Shown here: positions 1 to 10,294 of the stretch, piece by piece
Numbering within the stretch: position 1 is the stretch's first letter
How the letters are laid out: every line of letters starts with the position of its first letter
Assembly: GCA_025933935.1 (NCBI GenBank)
Contig: JAICYZ010000005.1
Coordinates: 1-42,690, forward strand
Direction: 5' to 3'
DNA from: Chitinophagaceae bacterium
GTDB lineage: Bacteria; Bacteroidota; Bacteroidia; Chitinophagales; Chitinophagaceae
Length of the DNA stretch: 42,690 nucleotides
Position numbers and translations under genes: made by a program
The notes under the pieces: model-generated
What the model was told of the DNA's origin: nothing
Database searches by the model: none
Seen by the model: only the letters and a program-made list of their open reading frames with translations

Positions 1-804
1 TGTGTACTATGTAATACACATATTAAATGGCGCGCCCTTTCAAAAAGGGCCGATGCGCTTGGCTGCGATTTTATAGCCACCGGACATTATGCACAAATTC
101 ATCAGCACACAAACGGAAGATATTTTGTAAGAAAAGGAATTGACGAAACAAAAGATCAAAGCTATGTGCTGTGGGGATTACAGCAGGATTTATTGAGCCG
201 CACTTTGTTGCCACTTGGTACGTACCGTAAAACTGAAATCAGGCAGATGGCCATTGATTTTGGCTATCCTGAACTGGCTAAAAAGAATGAAAGCTATGAA
301 ATTTGTTTCGTGCCGGATAACGATTACCGCGGTTTTCTGAAAAGAAAAGTAGAAGGGCTGGAAGAAAGAGTTTCAGGTGGTTTTTTTGTCGATAAAAGCG
401 GCACAATTTTAGGACCGCATAAAGGTTATCCATTCTATACGGTTGGACAAAGAAAAGGGCTGGATATTGCTTTGGGAAAACCGGCTTTTGTAACCCAAAT
501 TATTCCTGAAACAAATACGATTGTTCTTGGAGATGAAGAAGATTTAAAAGGAAGTGAAATGACGGTAAAAGGTATCAACTGGATAAAATATGATGGCATT
601 TCTGAAGGCATGGAAGCACTTACAAAAATCAGGTATAAAGATAAAGGCGCACTTTCCAACTTATTTGCATACGAAAACGGGGTAAAAGTCCGTTTTTATG
701 AAAATGTAAAAGGAATAGCACCAGGACAAAGCGCTGTTTTTTATGAAGGCGATGATGTTATAGGTGGAGGAATTATTCAGAGAATACCAATGGTTGAAGG
801 GTAA
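1..804 (+). CDS. mnmA: tRNA-specific 2-thiouridylase MnmA (5' truncated by window edge)
   Basis: Frame +1 is open from base 1 (CVLCNTHIKWRALSKRADALGCDFIATGHYA...) and continues into the listed ORF at 166; CxxC and ATGHYA motifs, then ESYEICFVPDNDYRGFL and TVGQRKGL typical of MnmA. Confidence 0.95.
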   Translation, partial: CVLCNTHIKWRALSKRADALGCDFIATGHYAQIHQHTNGRYFVRKGIDETKDQSYVLWGLQQDLLSRTLLPLGTYRKTEIRQMAIDFGYPELAKKNESYEICFVPDNDYRGFLKRKVEGLEERVSGGFFVDKSGTILGPHKGYPFYTVGQRKGLDIALGKPAFVTQIIPETNTIVLGDEEDLKGSEMTVKGINWIKYDGISEGMEALTKIRYKDKGALSNLFAYENGVKVRFYENVKGIAPGQSAVFYEGDDVIGGGIIQRIPMVEG

Positions 805-935
805 ACTTTCCACCACGTCACGAAGAAGGTTTAGGCTGTTTAGAGGCTTTAGTTCGTTTAAATAATTGCGTAAACCGTCTAAACCATTCCAAACAAGCTC
901 TTTCGATCCTTTTCAAAAACATTTTACGACTCTTT

Positions 936-1676
936 ATGATCAAATACTTTATCGGTTCTTGCTTTATAGTTCTGCTACTGGCATCTTGTAAAAAAGAGGA
1001 TGCAAATTTCACTTCAGAATCTATTAATGATTACTTTCCCCTTCAGGTTGGAAAATATATTACTTACGACCTCGATTCAACGATCTTTTACCTGAACTTT
1101 GGAGTAAAAGCGGTTGAAGTTCATTACCAGGCACAATACCGGGTTGACAAGCAGGTTACAGATAATTTGGGCAGACAGGCGTATAATATCAGCCGCTGGT
1201 TACGTACCGATTCCACCCAATCGTGGCAAATTGATAATGTGTTTACAGCAGTTCCGACAAGTAAATCGCTTGAATACATCCAGGATAATCTCCGTTTCAT
1301 TAAACTGATGATGCCAATCAGGGAAGGTTTTTCATGGAAAGGGAATAGCTATTTGCCTTATGATCCGTATAGATCTTACGCTTTTGCAAATCCTACTTTC
1401 ACAGAGGATTGGGATTATATTTACCAAAATACAGATTCTCCATTGACTATCGGCAAGAATAATTTTCCAAATACAATCACTGTTTTTGAGATCGCTGATT
1501 CTTCTGGAAATCCGGTTACTGCCGGAACAGATTATGCCGAAAAAACTTATAGCATTGAAAAATATGCTAAGAATATTGGATTGATTTATAAAGATTTTAT
1601 TCATTGGGAATTTCAATCCGTAGATAATACTTACAAAGGATTCGGCGAAAGGCTTAGTATTATTGATCACAATTAA
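936..1676 (+). CDS. putative lipoprotein, unknown function
   Basis: ORF with lipobox-like N-terminus (MIKYFIGSCFIVLLLASCKKED); same strand as the following gene. Confidence 0.75.
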   Translation: MIKYFIGSCFIVLLLASCKKEDANFTSESINDYFPLQVGKYITYDLDSTIFYLNFGVKAVEVHYQAQYRVDKQVTDNLGRQAYNISRWLRTDSTQSWQIDNVFTAVPTSKSLEYIQDNLRFIKLMMPIREGFSWKGNSYLPYDPYRSYAFANPTFTEDWDYIYQNTDSPLTIGKNNFPNTITVFEIADSSGNPVTAGTDYAEKTYSIEKYAKNIGLIYKDFIHWEFQSVDNTYKGFGERLSIIDHN

Positions 1677-1737
1677 TCCGAAACATTTAATTTGCCTTTA
1701 TGATAAAATTGAAATGGTTAAAATCACTTTTCGTTTT

Positions 1738-3435
1738 ATGATAAAGAAACTTTTATTGCTTTTACTGACAGCAAATTTTTCTCTGGGTGTTTCCGCCCAG
1801 TTTTCCAAATACATTGTAAAATTTAAGGACAAGAATGGTACTCCGTTTTCTATAAATAATCCCTCCGCATTTTTATCTGCAAAAGCGATTGCAAGAAGAG
1901 CAAAACAGCACATCGCTGTTGACGAAACAGACCTTCCTGTTGTGCCCCGTTATATTGATAGTGTTCAGTCAATAGGGGATGTTCGTGTACTTGATCAATC
2001 GAAATGGTTGAATCAAATATGTGTTGAAACTACTGATTCCGCTGCACTTCAGAAGATTAATACTTTTTCTTTTGTATTGAAAACACAACCGGTAAAGCGA
2101 ATAGCAAACAGTGTAAATGAGAGAGAGCATTTTTTTGCAAGAGATAAATTTAATGAACAGGTAAATACAATAAATTCTGTAATGACTCCGCCTGTTGCTG
2201 CCAATTATTATGCGTATGGAAATGCTTATGACCAGGTTCATATTCACAATGGAGAATATTTGCACAATAAAGGTTTTCATGGTGAAGGAATGCTGATTGC
2301 AATTATTGATGCAGGATTTTATCATTATAAATCATTGCCTGCTTTTGATAGTGTTAATATTAGAAACCAGGTAATTGATACACATGATTTTGTTGACAAT
2401 GAAAGTAGTGTAAACGAAGATAATGAGCATGGGATGATGTGTTTTTCAATCATTGCTGCTAACCTTCCAGGACAGCTAATTGGAACTTCTCCTAATGCTG
2501 ATTTTCTGCTTTACCGCTCTGAAGATGTTTCCTCAGAATCTCCGGTAGAAGAGCAGTACTGGATAGCGGCGGCCGAGCGGGCAGATAGTGCCGGCGCTGA
2601 TATAATTTCTACTTCTCTTGGTTACGATACATTCGATAATCCTGTTTTTGATTATGTATATGCCGATATGAACGGCCGCACTTCCATGATTGCGAAAGCT
2701 GCGACAATGGCTGCACGCAAAGGGATAATTGTATTAGCAGCAGCGGGAAATGAAGGAGATAACAACTGGCATTTTATTACTACACCTGCTGATGCAGATA
2801 GCATCCTTGCAGTTGGTGCAGTAAATGCTTCAGGCACGCCCGCCGGTTTTAGTAGCTATGGCCCTTCCAGCGATGGAAGAGTAAAACCGGATGTCGCTTC
2901 TGTTGGATCGGGGACGGCAATTTCATCTACAACAGGAGCCGTTGTTTCGGGAAATGGTACTTCATTTGCCACACCAAATTTAGCCGGATTGGTTACCTGT
3001 TTATGGCAGGCATTTCCCGAATTTTCAAACATGGAAATAATTAAAGCTGTTGAAAAAAGCAGCAGTATTTTCGACAATCCTGATAACCGGATCGGGTATG
3101 GAATTCCTGATTTTAAAAAGGCTTATGATGATCTTTTACAACAAAGGATTGTAAAAAACGCGCCTGCCATTTTAGGAAGTAATTTTATAAAAGTTTACCC
3201 AAATCCTTTTAAAAATAATTTTACGTTATTAATAAAGCCACAACGAACAGCAACAGCTACCTTCACTCTTTTTGATGCTTTAGGACGACTGTATTTTTCA
3301 AAACGGATTGAGGTAAAAGAAAATGTTATTCAGCTAATCGATTTCAATGCGATAAAACCCCTCGAAAACGGAATGTATATTTTGAAATTCACGGATGGGA
3401 AAAGTAAAGAAAGTTTTAAATTGATCGTGCAATAG
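1738..3435 (+). CDS. S8 (subtilisin-like) serine peptidase with C-terminal type A T9SS sorting domain
   Basis: IIDAGF (Asp), EHGMM (His), GNGTSFATPNLAG (Ser) motifs; C-terminus VYPNPFKNNFTLLI...GRLYFSKRIE...GMYILKFTDGKSKESFKLIVQ matches a Por-type sorting domain. Start at 1738 preferred (signal peptide MIKKLLLLLLTANFSLGVSAQ); the ORF-track start 1663 overlaps the previous gene. Confidence 0.9.
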   Translation: MIKKLLLLLLTANFSLGVSAQFSKYIVKFKDKNGTPFSINNPSAFLSAKAIARRAKQHIAVDETDLPVVPRYIDSVQSIGDVRVLDQSKWLNQICVETTDSAALQKINTFSFVLKTQPVKRIANSVNEREHFFARDKFNEQVNTINSVMTPPVAANYYAYGNAYDQVHIHNGEYLHNKGFHGEGMLIAIIDAGFYHYKSLPAFDSVNIRNQVIDTHDFVDNESSVNEDNEHGMMCFSIIAANLPGQLIGTSPNADFLLYRSEDVSSESPVEEQYWIAAAERADSAGADIISTSLGYDTFDNPVFDYVYADMNGRTSMIAKAATMAARKGIIVLAAAGNEGDNNWHFITTPADADSILAVGAVNASGTPAGFSSYGPSSDGRVKPDVASVGSGTAISSTTGAVVSGNGTSFATPNLAGLVTCLWQAFPEFSNMEIIKAVEKSSSIFDNPDNRIGYGIPDFKKAYDDLLQQRIVKNAPAILGSNFIKVYPNPFKNNFTLLIKPQRTATATFTLFDALGRLYFSKRIEVKENVIQLIDFNAIKPLENGMYILKFTDGKSKESFKLIVQ

Positions 3436-3500
3436 GAGTTTCCCTTTCGGAACGCATTCTTCCAATTTGGCAGCAGCGAAGCAATAAATAAATGGATTTC

Positions 3501-4718
3501 TTATTCCGCAAAAGTTTTTTTAAACAAAGCAACAAACAACGTGTCTGCTTCCATTTCATAACCTTTCAGGTATTGACTTTTTATAAGTTGCAGGTTTAGA
3601 TTTCTTTGAATAAAATCGACATTTTCTTCATTTTCTTTTTTAAACACGGAACAGGTTATATAAAGCAGATAACCATTTGCTTTCAAAAATTCAATTGCAT
3701 GCGAAACTATTTTTTGTTGGAGAGTGGCATATTCTTTTATCTTTTTTTCTGAAAAAAAATGCAATTGTTCCGGCGTTCTTGCCCAAGTGCCTGAGCCGGA
3801 ACAAGGAACATCTGCAATGATCACATCCTGCTTTTCCAAAATACTTCGTTGTGGAAGAGAAATGGAAAGATCGGAAACAAAAGACTGATAATTTTTAATG
3901 CCAGCTTTTGTAAACCGCTTTTTCAAATTCTCTAAGATATTTTTACGTGTGTCGCTTACCGTTAGTTCAATATTTTTATATAAATCAAACGCTAAAATAG
4001 ATTTCCCACCACTGGCGGCGCAGCAATCCCAAAGGGAAATATCTGATATCTCATCTTTCATGTGTGATGTTAAAAGATTCAGCGTTTGTTGCGAGTTATA
4101 GTCCTGTATCACCGCTTCTCGGTCTTTTGTAATTATATCGCTTACTTTTTGATTGTTAGAAAAAGCAAGAGCGTTTTGTGTTATTTTTTCAAAAGAAATT
4201 TGCGCTGATTTTAATTTATCAAAAACAATATTTCGATATCCAGGCCTTATCCGGATAAACAGTTTTGGCTGAATTAAAAATGATAAACAGAAATCTTCAA
4301 TATTTATTTGGTTACTGACTTCTTCCCGGCAAGGAAAAATTTTTTCAATAGAAAACTTTTCTTTTACCATTTCTATTTTTGAAGAAATATCCAAATCTAT
4401 TTGATCATTCCAGTGAGGTCCTAATTTCCCAAGAAAAGCTGAAGGCTTTTTTTCAACAAGAAAAGTTGCTAACAGTAATTTTTCATCAATAGAAATTTCA
4501 GAACTAACGCCAAAGCCTACACGAAAATAGTCATAGCAAAGAGAAGTGATTTGTTTCCTGTCTTTGGAACCGTGTTTTTTATTTGCAGAAAAATATTTTT
4601 TTAAATAAAGATGAAAAGGTTCGGCGCCATTATATTCATTAAGAATTGACTTCGCATAATTCAAATACCGGTGAACATGTGTTCCATTATTATAGGAAGA
4701 TGCTTCACCGTTTTTCAT
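3501..4718 (-). CDS. RsmB/NOL1/NOP2/Sun-family rRNA (cytosine-C5) methyltransferase
   Basis: LWDCCAASGGKS, DVPCSGSGTWARTPE and LLYITCSVFKKENEENV motifs. Confidence 0.88.
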   Translation of the reverse strand: MKNGEASSYNNGTHVHRYLNYAKSILNEYNGAEPFHLYLKKYFSANKKHGSKDRKQITSLCYDYFRVGFGVSSEISIDEKLLLATFLVEKKPSAFLGKLGPHWNDQIDLDISSKIEMVKEKFSIEKIFPCREEVSNQINIEDFCLSFLIQPKLFIRIRPGYRNIVFDKLKSAQISFEKITQNALAFSNNQKVSDIITKDREAVIQDYNSQQTLNLLTSHMKDEISDISLWDCCAASGGKSILAFDLYKNIELTVSDTRKNILENLKKRFTKAGIKNYQSFVSDLSISLPQRSILEKQDVIIADVPCSGSGTWARTPEQLHFFSEKKIKEYATLQQKIVSHAIEFLKANGYLLYITCSVFKKENEENVDFIQRNLNLQLIKSQYLKGYEMEADTLFVALFKKTFAE

Positions 4719-4745
4719 AAATAAAAATAATTTCTTCTTTGCACC

Positions 4746-6011
4746 TTAAAGCTGAAGAAGCGCTTTGACAGGATCTTTGCCGAATAAAAGCTGTTCGGGG
4801 TTTTCGAGCATTTGTTTTACTCTTACTAAAAAGCTAACTGATTCGCGGCCATCGATCAAACGATGATCATAGCTCAATGCGACATACATCATCGGCTTTA
4901 TTACGACCTGGCCTTTTACAGCAACGGGACGCTCGACAATATTGTGCATGCCAAGAATTGCGCTCTGAGGAATATTAATGATTGGGGTGCTCAACAAGGA
5001 ACCGAAAACTCCCCCATTGGTAATGGTAAATGTACCTCCCGTCATTTCTTCGATCGTTAGTTTGCTATCTCTTGCTTTTGCTGCAAGTTGCGCTACTTCT
5101 TTTTCAATCTCTGCCATGCTCAGGCTTTCTGCATTTCTAATCACCGGTACCACCAGTCCTTTTGGAGAAGAAACAGCAATCGAGATATCGCAATATTCAT
5201 GATAGATAATATTTTCCCCATCAATTTGAGCATTGACTGTTGGCCATTCCTGAAGAGCAAAACAAACTGCTTTCGTAAAGAAACTCATGAATCCAAGATT
5301 CACTTCGTGGTTTTTTTTAAAAGTTTCCTTATACTTCGCTCTAAGGTCCATAATTGCACTCATATCCACTTCATTGAAAGTGGTGAGCATCGCTGTACTG
5401 TTTTTTGCTTCCACCAATCTGCGGCTGATCGTGCGGCGCAGGTTGCTCATTTTCTGGCTCTTTTCCTCCCTGCTGAAAAGTTCTTTTCCAATTGCTCTTC
5501 CCGGATGGGCAAGTGCATCCAGCACATCGTGCTTCATTATTTTTCCATGAGAACCAGTTGGAGTAACTTTTGAAACATCAATTTTTTTATCGGCCAATAT
5601 TGCGGCAGCTACAGGAGTAGCTTTTATATCTTCTTTTTTGCGTGGCTGATTTTCTTCCGGTGTAATTACTTTTGGCTCTTTTACTTCCGGAGCTTCCTGT
5701 TTCGCTTGCGGCTTCGCTGTTTCAGCTTTTGGAGTTTCAGCTTTTGGAGTTTCAACTTTCCCGGCAGGCTTTTCAGCAGTATCATCAATCGTGCAAACTA
5801 CATCTCCAATTTGTAAAGTATCATCTTCTTTGGCAATCGTATGTAAAATTCCCGCTTTCTCTGCATTAATTTCAAAGGTCGCTTTTTCGCTTTCCAACTC
5901 GGCAATTACTTCATCCCGGTCAACCCATTCACCATCTTTTTTGATCCATTTTGTAAGCGTTACTTCACTGATACTTTCGCCAACCGGCGGCACTTTTATT
6001 TCTACTGACAT
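4746..6011 (-). CDS. sucB: 2-oxoglutarate dehydrogenase E2, dihydrolipoyllysine succinyltransferase
   Basis: N-terminal lipoyl domain ([11 protein letters not shown]), Ala/Pro/Lys/Glu linker, E3-binding domain, catalytic domain ending [30 protein letters not shown]; adjacent to sucA. Confidence 0.95.
   Translation of the reverse strand: MSVEIKVPPVGESISEVTLTKWIKKDGEWVDRDEVIAELESEKATFEINAEKAGILHTIAKEDDTLQIGDVVCTIDDTAEKPAGKVETPKAETPKAETAKPQAKQEAPEVKEPKVITPEENQPRKKEDIKATPVAAAILADKKIDVSKVTPTGSHGKIMKHDVLDALAHPGRAIGKELFSREEKSQKMSNLRRTISRRLVEAKNSTAMLTTFNEVDMSAIMDLRAKYKETFKKNHEVNLGFMSFFTKAVCFALQEWPTVNAQIDGENIIYHEYCDISIAVSSPKGLVVPVIRNAESLSMAEIEKEVAQLAAKARDSKLTIEEMTGGTFTITNGGVFGSLLSTPIINIPQSAILGMHNIVERPVAVKGQVVIKPMMYVALSYDHRLIDGRESVSFLVRVKQMLENPEQLLFGKDPVKALLQL
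5719..5765 (-). repeat. 15-nt tandem repeat in the sucB interdomain linker
   Basis: cagcttttggagttt repeated; encodes [15 protein letters not shown]. Confidence 0.7.
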
Positions 6012-6030
6012 GAATTTTTTTTAAGAGTTA

Positions 6031-6060
6031 CAAACCTACGGTAAATTGAGAAATGAACAA
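6031..6060 (-). promoter_or_regulatory. Bacteroidota-type promoter upstream of sucB
   Basis: Reverse strand reads TTG-N19-TAGGTTTG, matching the -33 TTG / -7 TAnnTTTG consensus; ends about 20 nt before the sucB start. Confidence 0.5.
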
Positions 6061-6307
6061 AAAGCAATGGAACTGAAAGGATTTTTGTTTTGATTAGGAG
6101 TATAAAAAAGTAATTTCTCATTCATTGCTCATATTCGGCAGCGAACGAACAAATACGTTTGATTAAAATTCTCTTTGAAAACATTTTTTTAAAAATCAAA
6201 TTCAAAGATGATCAATAAAAACAATGAAATCTGCGGATCGGGAAAATTAGAAACCGTCATTGCAGTAAACAAGAAAATAAGTTGAATTCGTCTTTCTTTT
6301 ATAACTT

Positions 6308-9064
6308 TTAGATAGAAAATGCTGTATCCAAAATTTCCTTCTGTTCTTCTGCGTGTACTTTGGAAAAGCCTGTTGCAGTAGCTGCGCTTGGCTGACGACT
6401 AATTACACCAAAATTAATCGTTGTGAGATTCATTCTAAGGAATGAAGCTGCACCCATATTCAATGGCTCTTCCTGAACCCAATACCAGATCGCTTTTTTA
6501 TATTTTTTGTATAAAGCATCCAATTGATCGAAAGGCAATGGATACAATTGTTCCATTCTGATGATGGCAAGATCCTTACGGTTTTCTTTTTCTCTTTTTT
6601 CATCCAGATCAAAATATATTTTCCCGGAGCAAAGCAATACTTTGGTAATGTTTTCAGCATCTGGAACCTTTTCATCATCCATTACTTCTTTAAAACCGCC
6701 CGTTGTAAACTCTTCTATCTTGCTATAACTTCCCGGATGACGCAGGTTTGCTTTCGGTGAAAAATTAATCAAGGGTTTTCTAAAAGGCCATGCAAGTTGT
6801 CTTCTTAAAGCATGGAAAAAATTCGCAGCAGTAGTAATATTTGTTACTACCATATTCAATTCAGCACACATCTGTAAAAAACGTTCCATTCTTCCGCTGC
6901 TGTGTTCCGGTCCCTGCCCTTCGTACCCATGTGGCAATAATAAAACAATGCCATTCATGCGATGCCACTTTTGTTCCGAGCAGGAAATAAACTGATCGGT
7001 AATTGTTTGAGCGCCATTTGCAAAATCACCAAATTGCGCTTCCCACAAAACCAAATTGTTTGGATTGGCCATTGCGTAGCCATATTCAAAACCGAGAACC
7101 GCATATTCGCTCAATAATGAATTCCATATTCTTAACAAACCTTGCTTATCAGAAATCCGGCTCAAACGATTGTAAAATTCATCTGTTTTTTCATCTCTCA
7201 CCACTGCGTGCCTGTGACTGAAAGTACCACGCCGAACATCCTGCCCGCTCATTCTCACATCTTTACCTTCATTCAGAATACTTGCATAAGCAAGCAATTC
7301 GCCCGTTGCCCAATCAAATTTTCCTTCTGTTTCATACAGGTGAATTTTATCCTGAAGGATTTTCTTAATCTTTTTTAACGGTGTAAAATCTTCCGGGAGC
7401 GTCATGATGGCATGAAACAATTTTTCAATTTCCGATTTTGGAACAGCAGTCACCGGAGAATGATTAAAATCCCCGGGAGTAGCTTTTCTAAGACTTTGCC
7501 ACCACAATTCCGGTTTTTGATAACTATACGGAAGTGGGTTTTGTTTCAGTTCGTCTAACCTTGCCTGCAAATCGCTCCAGAATTTTTCCTCCATTTCTTT
7601 AGCAAGCCCGGCTGTTTTTTCATCACCATGCTTCATTAACCAACTCACGTATACCTCACGTGGATTTGGTTGTTTATCAATAAGTGCATATAAACCCGGC
7701 TGAGTAAATTTCGGATCATCGCCTTCGTTGTGGCCATGACGCCGATAACAAACCATGTCAATAAAAATATCTGTATTAAATTTCTGCCTGTAGAGCATCG
7801 CGATTTGCGAAACTTTTACCACGGCTTCTGCATCATCGCCATTTACATGAAATACCGGCGCTTTAATGGCGGCAGCGACAGAAGTACAATAATCGGAAGT
7901 GCGCGCATCGTCAAAATCGGTTGTAAATCCTATCTGGTTGTTGATTACAAAATGAAGAGTTCCACCCGTACAAAATCCACGAAGCCCACTCATTTGCAAA
8001 ACTTCATAAATAATTCCTTGTCCGGCAAGGGAAGAATCTCCATGCAATAAGATAGGAAGAATTTTATCATAATCGCTGTTGTAAATCACATCAGCTTTGC
8101 TTCTTGCAAATCCTAACACCACCGGATCTACCGCTTCGAGGTGGGAGGGATTGGGGCTCATTTTTAAATGAACCAGTTTCCCGGCAGGAGTTTCAACATC
8201 ACTGCTAAAACCTTTGTGATATTTCACGTCGCCACTTCCCATTGTAGAATCCGTTGGCGTATTTCCTTCAAATTCTGTAAAAATCTGTTCGTACGTTTTG
8301 CCCAGAATATTTGCAAGCACATTCAATCTTCCGCGATGTGCCATGCCGATTACCACTTCCTGCACTTCATTTTCTGCGGCTGTATTGATGATCGCGTCCA
8401 ATGCTGCAATCGTACTTTCGCCGCCTTCCAATGAAAATCTTTTCTGCCCGATATATTTCGTTTGAAGGAATTTTTCAAACATCACGCCTTCGTTCAATTT
8501 TTCAAGTATTCGTCTTTTTTGCTGAAGAGGTACAGGTTCCTGCAATGTTTTTTCAGCGGCATTAATGATCCAATCAATTTTTTCAGGATCATTAAGTGAG
8601 CTAAATTCAACCCCTACAGATTCTGTATAACATTTCTTTAAATGATTAACAATTTTTTCGAGAGTGGCTGTACCCAATCCAGCAAATTTGCCTGCTACAA
8701 ATTCTGTTTGAAGATCGTTGTCATTAAGGCCAAAATAAGACAAAGCAAGATTTGCATGCCGGTCTTTTCTTTCCCTTATGGGATTTGTTTTTGCGATGAG
8801 ATGCCCTTTTTTGCGATAAGCCAGGATGAGCTGATAAACTCCGAATTCTTTATCGAGATTGGTAACCGAGAAAGCGGTTGAAACGGTAGATGTGGCTGCT
8901 TCTGGTGTTTTAGCATGACCGTTTTGATTCGAGAGAGCGAAATCAAATCCTTCAAAAAATTTTCTGAGATCTATATCTACGCTTTCGGGGTTCTTTTTAA
9001 AATCTGTGTATAAGTTTTCAATATATGACGGATGCGAATTGGTAATATAAGAGAAATCTTTCAT
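6308..9064 (-). CDS. sucA: 2-oxoglutarate dehydrogenase E1 component
   Basis: Full-length 918 aa; IGMAHRGRLNVLANILGK, HGDSSLAGQGIIYE, CYRRHGHNEGDDP and PHGYEGQGPEHSSGRMERFLQ motifs. Confidence 0.97.
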   Translation of the reverse strand: MKDFSYITNSHPSYIENLYTDFKKNPESVDIDLRKFFEGFDFALSNQNGHAKTPEAATSTVSTAFSVTNLDKEFGVYQLILAYRKKGHLIAKTNPIRERKDRHANLALSYFGLNDNDLQTEFVAGKFAGLGTATLEKIVNHLKKCYTESVGVEFSSLNDPEKIDWIINAAEKTLQEPVPLQQKRRILEKLNEGVMFEKFLQTKYIGQKRFSLEGGESTIAALDAIINTAAENEVQEVVIGMAHRGRLNVLANILGKTYEQIFTEFEGNTPTDSTMGSGDVKYHKGFSSDVETPAGKLVHLKMSPNPSHLEAVDPVVLGFARSKADVIYNSDYDKILPILLHGDSSLAGQGIIYEVLQMSGLRGFCTGGTLHFVINNQIGFTTDFDDARTSDYCTSVAAAIKAPVFHVNGDDAEAVVKVSQIAMLYRQKFNTDIFIDMVCYRRHGHNEGDDPKFTQPGLYALIDKQPNPREVYVSWLMKHGDEKTAGLAKEMEEKFWSDLQARLDELKQNPLPYSYQKPELWWQSLRKATPGDFNHSPVTAVPKSEIEKLFHAIMTLPEDFTPLKKIKKILQDKIHLYETEGKFDWATGELLAYASILNEGKDVRMSGQDVRRGTFSHRHAVVRDEKTDEFYNRLSRISDKQGLLRIWNSLLSEYAVLGFEYGYAMANPNNLVLWEAQFGDFANGAQTITDQFISCSEQKWHRMNGIVLLLPHGYEGQGPEHSSGRMERFLQMCAELNMVVTNITTAANFFHALRRQLAWPFRKPLINFSPKANLRHPGSYSKIEEFTTGGFKEVMDDEKVPDAENITKVLLCSGKIYFDLDEKREKENRKDLAIIRMEQLYPLPFDQLDALYKKYKKAIWYWVQEEPLNMGAASFLRMNLTTINFGVISRQPSAATATGFSKVHAEEQKEILDTAFSI

Positions 9065-9343
9065 GATTAAAAGAAAATTTTGCTATTTTTCTCTTGAAAA
9101 ATGATTTTCAGGAGACTGGATGTTTAAACTGACCTAAAATTTTTACTGCAAATATCGTGAGTTTTATTAAGATAAATTTATAATAAAAGGAACATTATCA
9201 ATTAATTTGGAAACGAAACAGACAAATAAAGATTTGTTTTAAACGGAATTTACGCAGTCAAAATTGCCAGGATGTTTTTTTTATTTCATCTAAATGCAGC
9301 AATAAAAAAATTGAAAAGCATGTTTTTTTCTCAAGAATATCGT

Positions 9344-9351
9344 TATCTTTG
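9344..9351 (+). promoter_or_regulatory. putative -7 element (TATCTTTG) of rpsT
   Basis: Matches TAnnTTTG about 20 nt upstream of the rpsT ATG; no well-spaced -33 TTG found. Confidence 0.45.
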
Positions 9352-9371
9352 CAGCCCAAAAAATTTATTTA

Positions 9372-9629
9372 ATGGCAAACCATTCAGCAACCAGGAAAAG
9401 TGTTCGTAAATCAGCAAAGCGCAATGAGCGCAACCGTTACCAGGGGAAAACCACTCGTAATGCGATTCGCGATTTTAAAGTGATAGATGTAAAAGCAACG
9501 GCTTTGGAAAGTTTGCCAGAACTTTCTTCTAAGATTGACAAGCTTGCAAAAAGAGGAATAATACATAAAAACAAAGCTGCTAATTTAAAAAGCAAATTGA
9601 CGAAAGGGATACAAACACTTTCTAAATAA
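9372..9629 (+). CDS. rpsT: 30S ribosomal protein S20
   Basis: MANHSATRKSVRKSAKRNERNRYQGKTTRNAIRDF...GIIHKNKAANLKSKL, a typical bS20 sequence. Confidence 0.97.
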   Translation: MANHSATRKSVRKSAKRNERNRYQGKTTRNAIRDFKVIDVKATALESLPELSSKIDKLAKRGIIHKNKAANLKSKLTKGIQTLSK

Positions 9630-9652
9630 TATTTTTCCTGTTCAACTTATTG

Positions 9653-9680
9653 ACCCGCAACGTTTGTTGGCGGGTTTTTA
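9653..9680 (+). terminator. Rho-independent terminator of rpsT
   Basis: acccgcaac-gttt-gttggcgggt hairpin followed by a T-rich tract just after the rpsT stop. Confidence 0.75.
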
Positions 9681-9724
9681 ATTTTATAAAGTTTCATGCT
9701 TTTTTAGAGCTCGAAATCTGATGC

Positions 9725-10165
9725 CTATTTTTCATAATCAGGAAAAATATTTATCTCACTAAATATTCCATCTTCTTTCACGAAGCCAAAAGAATAGATT
9801 CCGTTCGTGATTATTAAATATTTTGCCGGTAAGGTGATATGGTATCGAAGGATTTGTTGTAATGTTTTTTCAGAAAGCGTTGCCGTCATTTTTTTACATT
9901 CAATTATCATCCACGGATTAGCGTCTCTGTTGTAAACAACGATGTCACAGCGTTTTTTTAATTCACCCAACCTTATTTCTTTCTCAACAGCAATCAATGA
10001 ACTAGGATAATTTTTTGAAATTAAAAGATAATCAAGAATATTTTGCCGCACCCATTCTTCGGGCGAAAGAATGATCCATTTTTTTCTGATGATATCAAAA
10101 ATTTCGTTTATGCTGCCCCGTTGTTCAATTTTTATCTGTTGTTTTGGAAATCCGATTTTGATCAT
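9725..10165 (-). CDS. stand-alone type I restriction HsdR N-terminal domain-like protein
   Basis: PSSLIAVEKEIRLGELKKRCDIVVYNRDANPWMIIECKK: PD-(D/E)xK-type core (D...ECK); no hsdM/hsdS nearby. Confidence 0.75.
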   Translation of the reverse strand: MIKIGFPKQQIKIEQRGSINEIFDIIRKKWIILSPEEWVRQNILDYLLISKNYPSSLIAVEKEIRLGELKKRCDIVVYNRDANPWMIIECKKMTATLSEKTLQQILRYHITLPAKYLIITNGIYSFGFVKEDGIFSEINIFPDYEK

Positions 10166-10294
10166 TTGAGTTAAAAGTATTTATTAAAAAGCAAGCAAAT
10201 AAAGCTGCCGAAACTGCTTATACATTTTTATGATAATTTTTGCAGCGAAATGTAAAATCTAAAATCGTATTTTTATCCATACCAAATAAAAAAT

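Noticed and set aside
818-1012. 64-aa minus-strand ORF in the mnmA downstream spacer
   Set aside because: Product of the GTTTAG/CTAAAC repeat region overlapping the lipoprotein start; no family signal.
5088-5573. 161-aa + strand ORF antisense to sucB, and other long antisense ORFs (for example 29892-30266, 35148-35561, 13833-14252)
   Set aside because: They lie fully within strong CDSs on the opposite strand and have Cys/His/Phe/Ile-rich compositions typical of antisense frames; no family resemblance.
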